Shown piece by piece: positions 43,757-53,085 of a stretch of 64,000 bases of DNA. Every line of letters starts with the position of its first letter. Positions within the stretch are counted from its first letter, which is position 1. The notes beneath the pieces are model-generated. The model did not search any database, was not told the DNA's origin, and worked only from the letters and a program-made list of their open reading frames with translations. The position numbers and the translations under genes were made by a program. Source of the DNA: Jonesiaceae bacterium BS-20 (GTDB lineage Bacteria > Actinomycetota > Actinomycetes > Actinomycetales > Cellulomonadaceae); NCBI GenBank assembly GCA_039995105.1, contig CP146203.1:372001-436000 (forward strand). Direction: 5' to 3'.

Positions 43757-46474
43757 ATGACTATCGAAGCCCTCCCAATAATCACTGGGTATGGCCAGTC
43801 CTATGCTGACAATGCTGGACAGAAGAAACCTGTTATTTCAGTAATAGTTCCGATGTACAGGGTTGCAGAGTATTTAGCGGACCTTTTTGCTTCGATTGAC
43901 GCTCAGATTCCAGGTGACTTTGACCTCGAGTTTATTTTTGTCGACGATGGATCTCCCGATAATTGTGCTGAACTCGCTCATACATGGCTGAAATCCAAAA
44001 GCAAGAACGGGATAGTCATTGAGAAGGCAAACGGAGGGGTTAGTAGTGCCCGTAATGCAGGTTTAGAAGTTGCACGAGGCAGTTGGGTTGCCTTCCCGGA
44101 TCCGGACGACTTGTTGAGTGAGAATTTCTTTGAAAGTATCGCCCGGCAGATAGCAACTGAAGATTACAATTCAGTGAATGTAATTGCGGCCAATCTACAA
44201 CGCTATTTCGAAAACGGGGGTGAAATAAAAGACAATCACCCGTTAAATTTCAAATTCAAATCAGGCAACGATTTAGTAGATCTAACGCTAGAACCGCACT
44301 ATATTCAGTTGTCCGCAGCAACCGCAGTCTTCCGGAAGAGTCACATTGACAGACATAGTATTAGGTTCGATACCGAACTAAGAGCGTCCGAAGACGCAGT
44401 TTTTCTACTCGAGGTACTATCTAGATCAGACAAAGCGCTTCTAGGAATCAATGCGGATTCTGTTTACTATTATCGCAAACGTGAAGCTGGAACGAGCGCT
44501 CTGGATACACTCAGCCAAAGTTCAACCTCTTATGTTGAACGACTTGAACAAGGCTATTTGCGTGTCTTTAATCAAATAAGGCGTACGAGTGGTCAAATAC
44601 CTAACTGGATGATGAGTACGATTCTCTACGAGTTTCGGTGGCTTTTTGGAGCAGAGAACTCTATTCAGAACAAGGAAACTGTCTTGGGAGTTGAGGGACG
44701 TGCACGCTTCCTAGAAGTTGTGACACAGTTGCTTTCACATGTTTCAAAGGATGCGATTCTAGGCTATAGAACTACCTGGATGAGTTGGGAAATACGCATT
44801 CTTCTGCTTGCTCTAAAGGGCGAAGAGAATCCAGACCGTCAAGTTTATGTAACTGACCGAAATCACGAAAATAATTCATTCCGACTAGCCTACTGGTACA
44901 CGGGTGAATTGCCTGATGAGAGATTTGTGGTTGCGGGCAGACGGGTGACCCCAATCGCCGCGAAGATACAAACTCTCGACTACTTCGGGCAGCGACTGCT
45001 AAAGCTCAGGGTCGTATGGTTGCCGGGCGCTGGTGACACAATGGTGTTTTTGGATGGTTCCCCTTGGCCGGTGAGCCTCAAAGCCCCGCATATTACTCAG
45101 TATTCCGCAACTGAGAAGGACTTCAAGAAGAAATTTCAGAGTAGCGAGCCATTGGAGATCACCGAGGGGCAAAGACGATACACGAAACGTCGCGGTCTGA
45201 AGTGGCATCTTCATCGGGCTTACGCTGAGTGGTACGCAGCAAAGTTCGCGGACAAGGTAGTTTCGAAACTCTCAATAGAAGAACTCTATGGAGCAACTGG
45301 TGGCAAGTTGGCGCAAATCCGACGAGTGGCTTGGGAAAAATCATCTGTTGCCAAGTATGGCAATGCTTGGGTGTTCATGGACCGATTGGGTCAGGCACAG
45401 GATAATGCTGAGCATTTATACCGCTGGGTCCGCGTAAACTCTCCGGAAACTAACATTTGGTTTGTCTTGGAGAAGGACTCACCTGATTGGCCTCGTTTAG
45501 CGCAGGAAGGTTTTAACCTCGTAGAGTTTCGCGGTTTGGAACACTATAAGCTGATGATGAATGCAATCAATCTGATTTCATCGCATTTGGACTACGACTC
45601 TGTTGAACCGATTCCCCGCTGCTTCTACATAAATTCAGTACGCCCTTGGAAATTCACTTTTCTCCAGCACGGCATAACGAAAGATGACTTGTCGCTCTGG
45701 TTTAACGAGAAGAAGATCGATCTATTTATAACCTCGACAGTCCCAGAGTTTGAATCACTTGTTGCTGACAATACTAACTATTCACTCACCAGTAATGAGG
45801 TGAAGAATACTGGCATGCCGCGGTTTGATGCACTCCAGCGAAAAGCGAGATCTGCCCAGAAAGATATCTTGTTAGTAGCACCAACTTGGCGTAACTACTT
45901 GTTAGAAAGCAAGGCAGGGTTGCGCGCGGAGAGATCACTAATAGAAGGTTTCAGGGAAACTGACTACTTCAGAAACTGGAACTCAGTTCTTTCGGATCCG
46001 TTGCTCGTCGACTTCGCAGAAAAGCAAGGCCTGGACCTCGTATTTCTACCGCACCCAGCGCTGATGGAGATAATTGGTGAGATTGAATTGCCGGAGAAGA
46101 TTCGAGTTGCTTCCTACGCCGATGGTGACATTCAAGATCTGTTTGTGAGGACCAAGTTTGCGATTACTGACTACTCGTCGATTGGATTTGACTTGGTCTA
46201 TGCCGGATCCCGCCTTGTATATTTCCAGTTCGATCGGGAAGTTATCCACGGTAAGGGCCACACGATGCGTGAAGGGTACTTTTCGTATGATCGAGACGGT
46301 TTTGGGCCAGTCGCTTTAGACCCAGAGTCTGTCTTTGAAAAACTGACTAGTATTGCAGGAGAGATGTCGGAATTGTACGAATCACGCACCGATGCGCTTC
46401 AATGGCATCAAGATGAACGAGCATGTGAACGTGTTTACGAAGCAGTTGTTTCGTTGCATGCCGTTTCTGACTGA
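43757..46474 (+). CDS. GT2-TagF fusion: glycosyltransferase plus polyol-phosphate polymerase, copy 1
   Basis: The 905-residue protein joins an N-terminal GT2 domain (VIVPMYRVAEYL at about 30, FVDDGSPDN, the metal site FPDPDD) to a C-terminal CDP-glycerol/ribitol glycerophosphotransferase domain with Q637-H-G, APTWRNYL, LPHP, D805-Y-S-S and GKGHT. Such fusions add sugar and polyol-phosphate units while extending a teichoic-acid-like chain at the inner membrane face. There are no transmembrane helices. AAGGA precedes the ATG. It is a paralog of the next gene. Confidence 0.88.
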   Translation: MTIEALPIITGYGQSYADNAGQKKPVISVIVPMYRVAEYLADLFASIDAQIPGDFDLEFIFVDDGSPDNCAELAHTWLKSKSKNGIVIEKANGGVSSARNAGLEVARGSWVAFPDPDDLLSENFFESIARQIATEDYNSVNVIAANLQRYFENGGEIKDNHPLNFKFKSGNDLVDLTLEPHYIQLSAATAVFRKSHIDRHSIRFDTELRASEDAVFLLEVLSRSDKALLGINADSVYYYRKREAGTSALDTLSQSSTSYVERLEQGYLRVFNQIRRTSGQIPNWMMSTILYEFRWLFGAENSIQNKETVLGVEGRARFLEVVTQLLSHVSKDAILGYRTTWMSWEIRILLLALKGEENPDRQVYVTDRNHENNSFRLAYWYTGELPDERFVVAGRRVTPIAAKIQTLDYFGQRLLKLRVVWLPGAGDTMVFLDGSPWPVSLKAPHITQYSATEKDFKKKFQSSEPLEITEGQRRYTKRRGLKWHLHRAYAEWYAAKFADKVVSKLSIEELYGATGGKLAQIRRVAWEKSSVAKYGNAWVFMDRLGQAQDNAEHLYRWVRVNSPETNIWFVLEKDSPDWPRLAQEGFNLVEFRGLEHYKLMMNAINLISSHLDYDSVEPIPRCFYINSVRPWKFTFLQHGITKDDLSLWFNEKKIDLFITSTVPEFESLVADNTNYSLTSNEVKNTGMPRFDALQRKARSAQKDILLVAPTWRNYLLESKAGLRAERSLIEGFRETDYFRNWNSVLSDPLLVDFAEKQGLDLVFLPHPALMEIIGEIELPEKIRVASYADGDIQDLFVRTKFAITDYSSIGFDLVYAGSRLVYFQFDREVIHGKGHTMREGYFSYDRDGFGPVALDPESVFEKLTSIAGEMSELYESRTDALQWHQDERACERVYEAVVSLHAVSD

Positions 46475-46730
46475 ATTGAATAGTAATCTACTCGACCAAT
46501 GCAGCTTCGGGCTGAATTTGTTTGGGCAGGAGATTTGGGTTTAGACGAATCAATGTTCAGGAAGTTAAAGAGATTTTGAGTAGTGATTGTGCTCATTGAT
46601 TTCGAAGTACGCTGGGAAGTGGTTTGGTGGATAAGGTTGGTGCTTGAAGCCAAAGTCTTCGCCTCCGAAACCAGCATATCGTCACGAAATGGACCAAACT
46701 CACCCTAAAGTGGTGGAAGGAACTCTCCAA
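46475..46730. other. 256-base gap between the two fusion genes
   Basis: The frame of the downstream gene is open from 46644, but the preferred GTG at 46731 leaves this stretch without a gene. No hairpin terminator or promoter consensus is clear. Co-transcription of the two fusion genes is likely but not proven. Confidence 0.4.
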
Positions 46731-49436
46731 GTGAAACTGAAATTCTCTGTGGTCGTACCTTTATTCAAGGTAGAAGAGTACATCCAAGATCTTCTAGACT
46801 CGTTCGCTCTGCAGGAGTCGGGTGGCTACGAAATTGAGTACATCTTCATCGATGATGGCTCTCCAGATGCATCAGGTGACATCGTTGAAGAGTGGATTTC
46901 GAAGTCATCCTTGCCGGCATACTTGATCCGTCAGGAGAATCAAGGTGTAAGTGCTGCGCGGAATGCTGGTATCGAAGCCGCTACTGGTAATTGGATTACG
47001 TTTCCCGATTCGGATGATTTTGTTGATCGCTCATACTTCAAGAATGTTGCCGAGTTCATCGGAAAGACTTCGAAGGATGAAGTGACGATTATCGCCGCCA
47101 ATATCGTGCGTTATTTCGATGAGGGCAAGTTTTTCAAGAACTCGCATGCACTGCGTTTCAAATTTGCGAAGGGAAACGCGGTCGTTGATATTGAACAGAA
47201 CCCGGAGTTCATTCAGCTGAGCGCACCTACAACTTTTTACCGAACAGATGAACTCAAGAGTTCTGGCATTCGGTTTCGTGTTGGACTACATGCCTCCGAG
47301 GACGCACTCTTCACCTCTGAAGTTCTACTGAATGCTGAAAACCCGAAAATGGGAGTTGTCCGAGATTCGCGGTATTTCTATCGCAAACGTGCTTCAGAAA
47401 CTTCGGCAGTAGACGGTTTCCGGAATGATCCCAACTCGTATTTCGAGAGGTTCGAGAAGGGGTATCTCAGCCTAATCGATTCGGCAATCACTTCGAGAGG
47501 ATTCCTCCCTAGATGGCTGACTTCTCTGATCTTGTATGAGTACCGGTGGTTATTTTTATACGAGACGAACCTCAAATCCAAGGCAGTTGTTCTCTCTCGC
47601 TTGGAGAAAGCACTTTTTATTGATTTGACTCGTAAAATCTTGTCTTCGATCAAGCCAGGTCAGATCGAGGACTACAGAGTGACCCCAATGCAGTATGAGA
47701 CCAGGCTACTTCTGCAGGCATTGGCAGGAGAGAAGTTTCCCAAGCAAGCCGTATTTCTTGATGGGTACGATCCTGACCTCGAATTTTCGAAAATTACGTA
47801 CTGGTATACGGACGAACTTCCAGCAGAAACGATCAGTTGCTACGGGCGCCCAGTTCAAGTTGTTAATGCGAAAACCCAGTCTCTAGATTACTTTGGTCAG
47901 TCTGTATTGAAGAAGCGAATTCTTTGGGTTGAGCCGAGTTCGCAACTTGAAATAGAGATCAATGGTGAGTCGATGCCGATTTCGCATAGGCTACCGCCTT
48001 TACGTACTTTTCAAAGGACTCGGCAAGCGATCCAGGCTCAGTTTGGTGTCGATTTAACTGCATCTTTTCGTGTTGTAAAGCTGTCAACAAGCGGACGTAG
48101 TAAAGTCTTGGCCGCATTGGCACCGATGGGGGTTGAGTCGCAGAAGGATGTTGGATTACGAGCGATAAGGTCCGCTCGTCGGCGCCTGGGGGTGCAACGC
48201 AGGACGATCTTGGAGAAGAAGAGTCAACGTGACAACGCTGATCTACGAAAAAAACTTACTAAGGCCAGTAAGTCCGCCGAGGCCAAGAGGAACTATGCAG
48301 ATGCATGGCTTCTCATGGACCGTGTAGATGCTGGTGGTGACAGTGCTGAGCACCTTTACCGCTACATCAAGAGCTCTAAGCCTGAAATCAATGTTTGGTT
48401 CGCTCTGCATCGGGATTCGCGTGATTGGAACCGATTACAATCAGAGGGCTTTAAGCTGATTGACTACGGCAGCTTCGAGTTCAAATTGGCGTTGAGCTTT
48501 GCTAAGAACTTGGTTTCTTCGCACGCAGACATCGAAATGACGGAGCCCGTTCCGCAGGACGCATATCCGCAGAAGCGCAAACCATGGAAGTTTGTGTTTC
48601 TGCAGCACGGTGTAATCCAGAGCGACTTGTCTGGTTGGCTGAACCAGAAGGATATTGATTTATTCATAACCACTACTAGGGACGAGTACGAATCAATAGC
48701 TGGGGACGACACTCCTTATAAGTACAGTGCCAAAGACACCGCTCTGACCGGATTGCCACGCCACGATAACTTGCTGAAGTTGGCAGCCACCATTGGTTCG
48801 GATAAGAAGTACATTCTAATCAGCCCGACCTGGCGTCACTTCCTAGTGAAGCCTAAAGTTATTGGTAGCGGTGAACGCGCAGCGGCATCGGACTTCTACG
48901 AGTCTGACTTCTACCTATCCTGGATGTCATTGTTAACCGACCAAAGGTTAATTGATCTGGCTGCTAGGAACGGACTTGAGATTGCATTCTTGCCGCATCC
49001 AAACCTTGAAGAAGCAATGGCTGAGGTTTCGTTGGATTCGAGGATCAAGCGAATGTCATATCGCCATGGACAGATTCAGGAGCTTTTTGCCCAGTCGGCG
49101 GTGCTGATTACGGATTACTCTTCAATTGCATTTGATCTTGCCTATATCGATGCCGAAATTCACTATTTCCAGTTCGACAAAGAAGACATGTTTGGTGGTA
49201 AACACACTATGTCGGAAGGGTATTACGATCATGAAATTGATGGGTTCGGCCCCGTTCATGGAAGTGTAGATTCGATCTTAGATGGTGGAGAAGTTGCTCT
49301 GCTCGGTATTTCAGACCAACGCAAGGATATCTATGCAGATAGAGTCAGGAAGACATTTGCTTTCCATGACTCTGGAGCGAGCGAACGTGTTGTTGCGGCA
49401 GTAGAGAAACTGCGCAAGCCAAGTAAGACAGCCTGA
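46731..49436 (+). CDS. GT2-TagF fusion, copy 2
   Basis: A 901-residue paralog of the protein at 43757: GT2 domain (VVVPLFKVEEYI, FIDDGSPDASG, FPDSDD), a middle linker with a basic coiled stretch at about 470-510, and a polyol-phosphate transferase domain with Q625-H-G, SPTWRHFL, LPHP and D795-Y-S-S. The GTG at 46731 has AAGGA nine bases upstream and places the GT2 strand at the N-terminus; an in-frame TTG at 46644 is the alternative. The two copies probably act at different steps, for example priming and polymerisation (inference). Confidence 0.88.
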   Translation: MKLKFSVVVPLFKVEEYIQDLLDSFALQESGGYEIEYIFIDDGSPDASGDIVEEWISKSSLPAYLIRQENQGVSAARNAGIEAATGNWITFPDSDDFVDRSYFKNVAEFIGKTSKDEVTIIAANIVRYFDEGKFFKNSHALRFKFAKGNAVVDIEQNPEFIQLSAPTTFYRTDELKSSGIRFRVGLHASEDALFTSEVLLNAENPKMGVVRDSRYFYRKRASETSAVDGFRNDPNSYFERFEKGYLSLIDSAITSRGFLPRWLTSLILYEYRWLFLYETNLKSKAVVLSRLEKALFIDLTRKILSSIKPGQIEDYRVTPMQYETRLLLQALAGEKFPKQAVFLDGYDPDLEFSKITYWYTDELPAETISCYGRPVQVVNAKTQSLDYFGQSVLKKRILWVEPSSQLEIEINGESMPISHRLPPLRTFQRTRQAIQAQFGVDLTASFRVVKLSTSGRSKVLAALAPMGVESQKDVGLRAIRSARRRLGVQRRTILEKKSQRDNADLRKKLTKASKSAEAKRNYADAWLLMDRVDAGGDSAEHLYRYIKSSKPEINVWFALHRDSRDWNRLQSEGFKLIDYGSFEFKLALSFAKNLVSSHADIEMTEPVPQDAYPQKRKPWKFVFLQHGVIQSDLSGWLNQKDIDLFITTTRDEYESIAGDDTPYKYSAKDTALTGLPRHDNLLKLAATIGSDKKYILISPTWRHFLVKPKVIGSGERAAASDFYESDFYLSWMSLLTDQRLIDLAARNGLEIAFLPHPNLEEAMAEVSLDSRIKRMSYRHGQIQELFAQSAVLITDYSSIAFDLAYIDAEIHYFQFDKEDMFGGKHTMSEGYYDHEIDGFGPVHGSVDSILDGGEVALLGISDQRKDIYADRVRKTFAFHDSGASERVVAAVEKLRKPSKTA

Positions 49437-49453
49437 TAACGATAGTTACTGCT

Positions 49454-50371
49454 GTGATGACCAAGGGAATTACAAAACCGATGACAGAACGGGCTACACT
49501 CACTTCAGCTGAGCTGGCCGCCAAGTATGGACTGCAGCCTATGGGTGTACGTCCACCACTAATGGCGTATTGCCGCGATGTACTCCAGCGACGTGAGTTC
49601 CTGATGGTACTTTCGCAGTCGAAGGTGCAAGCCAGTAATAGGAATACCTATCTGGGCTATATTTGGTCTGTACTCACTCCCTTACTCAACTCACTTGTCT
49701 ATGTACTGATCTTCGGTGTCCTATTGGGTACTCGTGACGGTATGTCCAACGTTATTGGCTACATCGTTGTCGGTACTTTCATGTACGGCTTCTTTAGCGG
49801 CTCTGTCAATGGGGCTGCGAAGTCGATCAAGGGCAACCTTCGATTAGTGCAGTCGATGCAGTTCCCTCGAGTGATCATACCGATCTCAGTAGTTGGAGCC
49901 GAGATTTTAGCTCTAGTTCCGGCACTTGTAGTGATGTTTGTGATCTCTCAGATGTCCGTAGGATTCGTTCAAGGTTGGGATCAACTCAACCCTGAGCGAT
50001 GGATCTTGATTGTTCCAGCGCTACTCATGCTCTTTGTGTTCTCAACTGGTATTGGTCTTATCATGGCCCAGTTGGCATCGAGAATCCCTGACATTCTGAA
50101 CTTCCTGCCGTTCGTAATCAGGATCGGCATGTATGCGTCCGGAGTCATTTTTGCCATCGAGCACCAAGTAAGAGAGGGGCTATTATTGACGATAATGCAA
50201 TACCAGCCTGTCGCTATCTACCTCAATCTAGGGCGCCAGGCGATGCTTTCTGAAGGTGGAATACAACCTGACCTTGCCATGTGGGGAATTGGGCTCGGCT
50301 GGGCAGTACTGACATTTGCCGTAGGTTTCATAATCTTCTGGCGTGACGAAGCGAGGTATGGTCGTGACTAA
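49454..50371 (+). CDS. ABC-2 transporter permease, teichoic acid export type
   Basis: A 305-residue permease with about six helices and the TagG/Wzm-like start LMVLSQSKVQASNRNTYLGYIWSVL described in parts: the RNTYLGYIW segment near residue 67 and the LLGTRDG loop. It would export a lipid-linked surface polymer together with the ATPase encoded downstream. Start choice is uncertain: GTG 49454, ATG 49457 and ATG 49481 are all possible, none with a good ribosome binding site. It overlaps the ATPase gene by eight bases. Confidence 0.9.
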   Translation: MMTKGITKPMTERATLTSAELAAKYGLQPMGVRPPLMAYCRDVLQRREFLMVLSQSKVQASNRNTYLGYIWSVLTPLLNSLVYVLIFGVLLGTRDGMSNVIGYIVVGTFMYGFFSGSVNGAAKSIKGNLRLVQSMQFPRVIIPISVVGAEILALVPALVVMFVISQMSVGFVQGWDQLNPERWILIVPALLMLFVFSTGIGLIMAQLASRIPDILNFLPFVIRIGMYASGVIFAIEHQVREGLLLTIMQYQPVAIYLNLGRQAMLSEGGIQPDLAMWGIGLGWAVLTFAVGFIIFWRDEARYGRD

Positions 50372-51212
50372 TTCGACGCCTGAATTCGATGTAGAAGTAG
50401 ACGTAGAGGACCTCCCGGATGCCCCTGCCCAAGGGATTGCACTAGGTACTCCGTCCGTGATTGTTGACGATCTCCACATCACTTACCATGTGGTGGGCAG
50501 CCGCGCACAAAGTGCGCCGGTGCTTGGAGACTCGGCTATCCAACGGTTCCTACGTAAAGGCAAAAATCTTACCGGTGGATCTACTGAAGTAAAAGCTGTA
50601 CGTGGCGTAAGTTTCACGGCCCACCATGGAGAGTCCATTGGAATTATTGGAACGAATGGGTCGGGCAAGTCCACACTCTTGAAGGCCATGGCGGGACTAC
50701 TCTCACCGTCGCAAGGAGAGGTCTACGTTTCCGGAATTCCTTCATTGCTTGGCGTTAGTGCCGTTCTCATGAGCGACCTGACTGGTGAACGAAACGTCAT
50801 GATCGGAGGCCTAGCGCTTGGTCTCTCTAAGCGTGAAGTGGAAGAACGGTTTGATGAGATAGCAAACTTCGCTGATATTGGCGACGCAATTTATCTGCCT
50901 ATGAAAACCTATTCCGCTGGAATGGGTGCGCGGCTTAGGTTTGCTATTTCTACAGCTGCGACTCCAGACGTGCTGATGATTGACGAGGCGCTAGCAACCG
51001 GTGACGCTGCCTTCCGGGAGCGAAGCCGAGTACGAATTGACGAGATTCGTGAAAAAGCTGGCACGGTGTTCATCGTTGCTCACTCGTTGGCGAGTATCAA
51101 GGCAATGTGCAGCCGAGTCATTTGGATGGACAAGGGCCTCATTCGCATGGATGGAGACCCCGAAGTAGTCACCAACGCCTACCATGAGTTCTCAAAGGCC
51201 GGCGGTAAGTAG
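50364..51212 (+). CDS. ABC transporter ATPase, TagH/Wzt type
   Basis: A 282-residue ATPase with Walker A GTNGSGKST, the signature YSAGMGARLRF, and Walker B LMIDEALATGD. The relaxed signature is typical of polysaccharide and teichoic acid exporters. The long N-terminal leader (about 1-35) is acidic. GCGAGG lies seven bases before the GTG at 50364, which overlaps the permease stop (GTGACTAA), so translation is coupled. There is no C-terminal carbohydrate-binding domain, which is more like TagH than long Wzt proteins. Confidence 0.92.
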   Translation: MTNSTPEFDVEVDVEDLPDAPAQGIALGTPSVIVDDLHITYHVVGSRAQSAPVLGDSAIQRFLRKGKNLTGGSTEVKAVRGVSFTAHHGESIGIIGTNGSGKSTLLKAMAGLLSPSQGEVYVSGIPSLLGVSAVLMSDLTGERNVMIGGLALGLSKREVEERFDEIANFADIGDAIYLPMKTYSAGMGARLRFAISTAATPDVLMIDEALATGDAAFRERSRVRIDEIREKAGTVFIVAHSLASIKAMCSRVIWMDKGLIRMDGDPEVVTNAYHEFSKAGGK

Positions 51213-51222
51213 AATACTCTCC

Positions 51223-51254
51223 CTTGTCTAGGCCCTCGTAAGGGCCTAGACAAG
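51223..51254. terminator. Bidirectional terminator
   Basis: Perfect 14-base arms (51223-51236 and 51241-51254) with a four-base loop, between the convergent ABC ATPase and TagF-like genes. TTACTTT follows on the plus strand. Confidence 0.88.
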
Positions 51255-51271
51255 TTACTTTGGCAACGGCG

Positions 51272-53023
51272 CTAGAGATACTGGTTTAGGGCGGTCAGGA
51301 ACCTTGTAACGCGCTCCTCATAGGGGATGTCTCCCAGATAGTATTTCTTGAACTCAAGTCTGCTGCGCTGCAGAGTGTCATCCTCAAGAAGACCATGTAG
51401 AACAGTTTGGACTTCAACTCTCACTGATTTAGCCTTGTGCCCAGTATCTTCTGAAGCACAATCAAGGACATAAGCAGCGTCAGACAGAGGCATGTTGGAA
51501 CGCAAGGCATCGAGAGTTTGGTTGATACAGACTACCGAGAAAGGCTTCTCGGAATATAGATAGTCAGAAACCACAGAAGAAACGTCACTGATGAGAGCCG
51601 TGCTCTCATTCATGAGATCGACAATACCGACTTGTTCGGCCGCAGGGCCGAACTTATGATTGCTACCCTCACTCGCGTTGGTTTGGGCTAAGTAAGCCTG
51701 GATTTCAGCGATGTCCCTGCGGTACCGGGCTGAGCGAAGAGAGTACGGGTGCGGCCGGAAAATAACCCGGTGACCGGCCTTATGGATCTCTTCGACTAGC
51801 ACTAGGCCAATCGAAAGCGACGAGTAATTGGAATCTTCGTAGAACCCGTGCCAAGTGGGAGCATACAAGATCGACTTGACTTGTCCCGTGTTGTCTACGT
51901 TGCTGACGAGATGAATGTTCTCTACCTGGGGCCGGCCTACAATCTCAAAAAAGTCCAGTGGTGTTGATACACCATTCTTGGTGAAGCGGTCGATTGCAGC
52001 TTGGCCAGCAACGAAGTTCTTGGTGAAGACCTTGAATGCTGGGTTATAACTAGCAGCCTTGTCGCTCTCGCCATGATTTAGCTGGATGTGAGTCAAATGT
52101 GTGTAGCGAACCAGATGATTATTTACTGTCGCTGTATTGACATACAAGATTGTCTTGAGGGAATCGACGATGACGTCGTCCAGTGACGTAATTGATTTCC
52201 GTAGGATAACTGGGCGACTAGTAAGGTGCCGAACCTCGTCGAAGTTGATTCTGTTACGCACAAGCACAACAAACGGAACTCCCACACGTTCGAGGTAGGG
52301 GAGCCACATCGTGATTTGATAGGTGGTATTCGCAGGTGCGTCCCAATGCAATATGAACTTTGGTTGGTACTCGCTAAGCGCATTGCCGAGTTTCTTACCT
52401 TGGCTCTGTTGCTTGAAATATACAAAGGCGTAGTGAAGCAATATGGCTAGCGTAAGTAGGCCTTGGATACCAGCTAAGACAGCAATAATGATGGGACTCT
52501 GTGGGAGTAACGCGGTACTAATCAGGAAGATAGCGATCCACGCCAACGATCCAAGGACAGTAAGAATGGATGGGATTCTAGGACCGTTAATAAACTTGGA
52601 TAGGGGCAGATTAACGGCCACTGGTTCAATGCGCTTCTCGATATTCCTGATTGGAACTTCGCAACTCATCGATAGAGCGACAATCGATATCGAAAGTAGA
52701 GTCCACAAACTCAACCCCTGGACGGGGCCATACAAAGTAATAGCCAGAATAATCAAGATACGCGGTACTAAGAATGTGCCAGCTTCGATGCGTTGCGATT
52801 GCTGACTTTGGCGCAACGACCGAACTGAGGCACGCATCGAGAACACGATGTATGCAACTGGCACCAGAGCCAACCAAATGAATCCGATATTTCTAGATGG
52901 AAGGCTAAGGAGCAGTACTGGCAATGTAAGTAGCGTTGCCAAGATGGGTTGGAACCCAAGTTTGGATGCAATCGTCAGCAATCCCTCAGATTTGGATGAC
53001 AGCATATTGAGAATTTTAGCCAT
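51272..53023 (-). CDS. Membrane-anchored TagF-like polyol-phosphate transferase
   Basis: A 583-residue protein with about six N-terminal hydrophobic helices (residues 15-210) and a C-terminal CDP-glycerol glycerophosphotransferase-like domain. That domain shows LNHGES, YAPTWHGFYED, FRPHPYSLRS, and D-V-S-S-V-V-S-D-Y in place of the usual DYSS site. Unlike the two fusion proteins it has no GT2 domain. It could link or extend the polymer at the membrane. The gene lies 62 bp after the CDP-ribitol gene on the same strand. Confidence 0.82.
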   Translation of the reverse strand: MAKILNMLSSKSEGLLTIASKLGFQPILATLLTLPVLLLSLPSRNIGFIWLALVPVAYIVFSMRASVRSLRQSQQSQRIEAGTFLVPRILIILAITLYGPVQGLSLWTLLSISIVALSMSCEVPIRNIEKRIEPVAVNLPLSKFINGPRIPSILTVLGSLAWIAIFLISTALLPQSPIIIAVLAGIQGLLTLAILLHYAFVYFKQQSQGKKLGNALSEYQPKFILHWDAPANTTYQITMWLPYLERVGVPFVVLVRNRINFDEVRHLTSRPVILRKSITSLDDVIVDSLKTILYVNTATVNNHLVRYTHLTHIQLNHGESDKAASYNPAFKVFTKNFVAGQAAIDRFTKNGVSTPLDFFEIVGRPQVENIHLVSNVDNTGQVKSILYAPTWHGFYEDSNYSSLSIGLVLVEEIHKAGHRVIFRPHPYSLRSARYRRDIAEIQAYLAQTNASEGSNHKFGPAAEQVGIVDLMNESTALISDVSSVVSDYLYSEKPFSVVCINQTLDALRSNMPLSDAAYVLDCASEDTGHKAKSVRVEVQTVLHGLLEDDTLQRSRLEFKKYYLGDIPYEERVTRFLTALNQYL

Positions 53024-53085
53024 TGAAGATCAAACTGTCCTATCCAGAAAATGAGGAACCAAACCTAGCGACGTGATAGGAAAAT

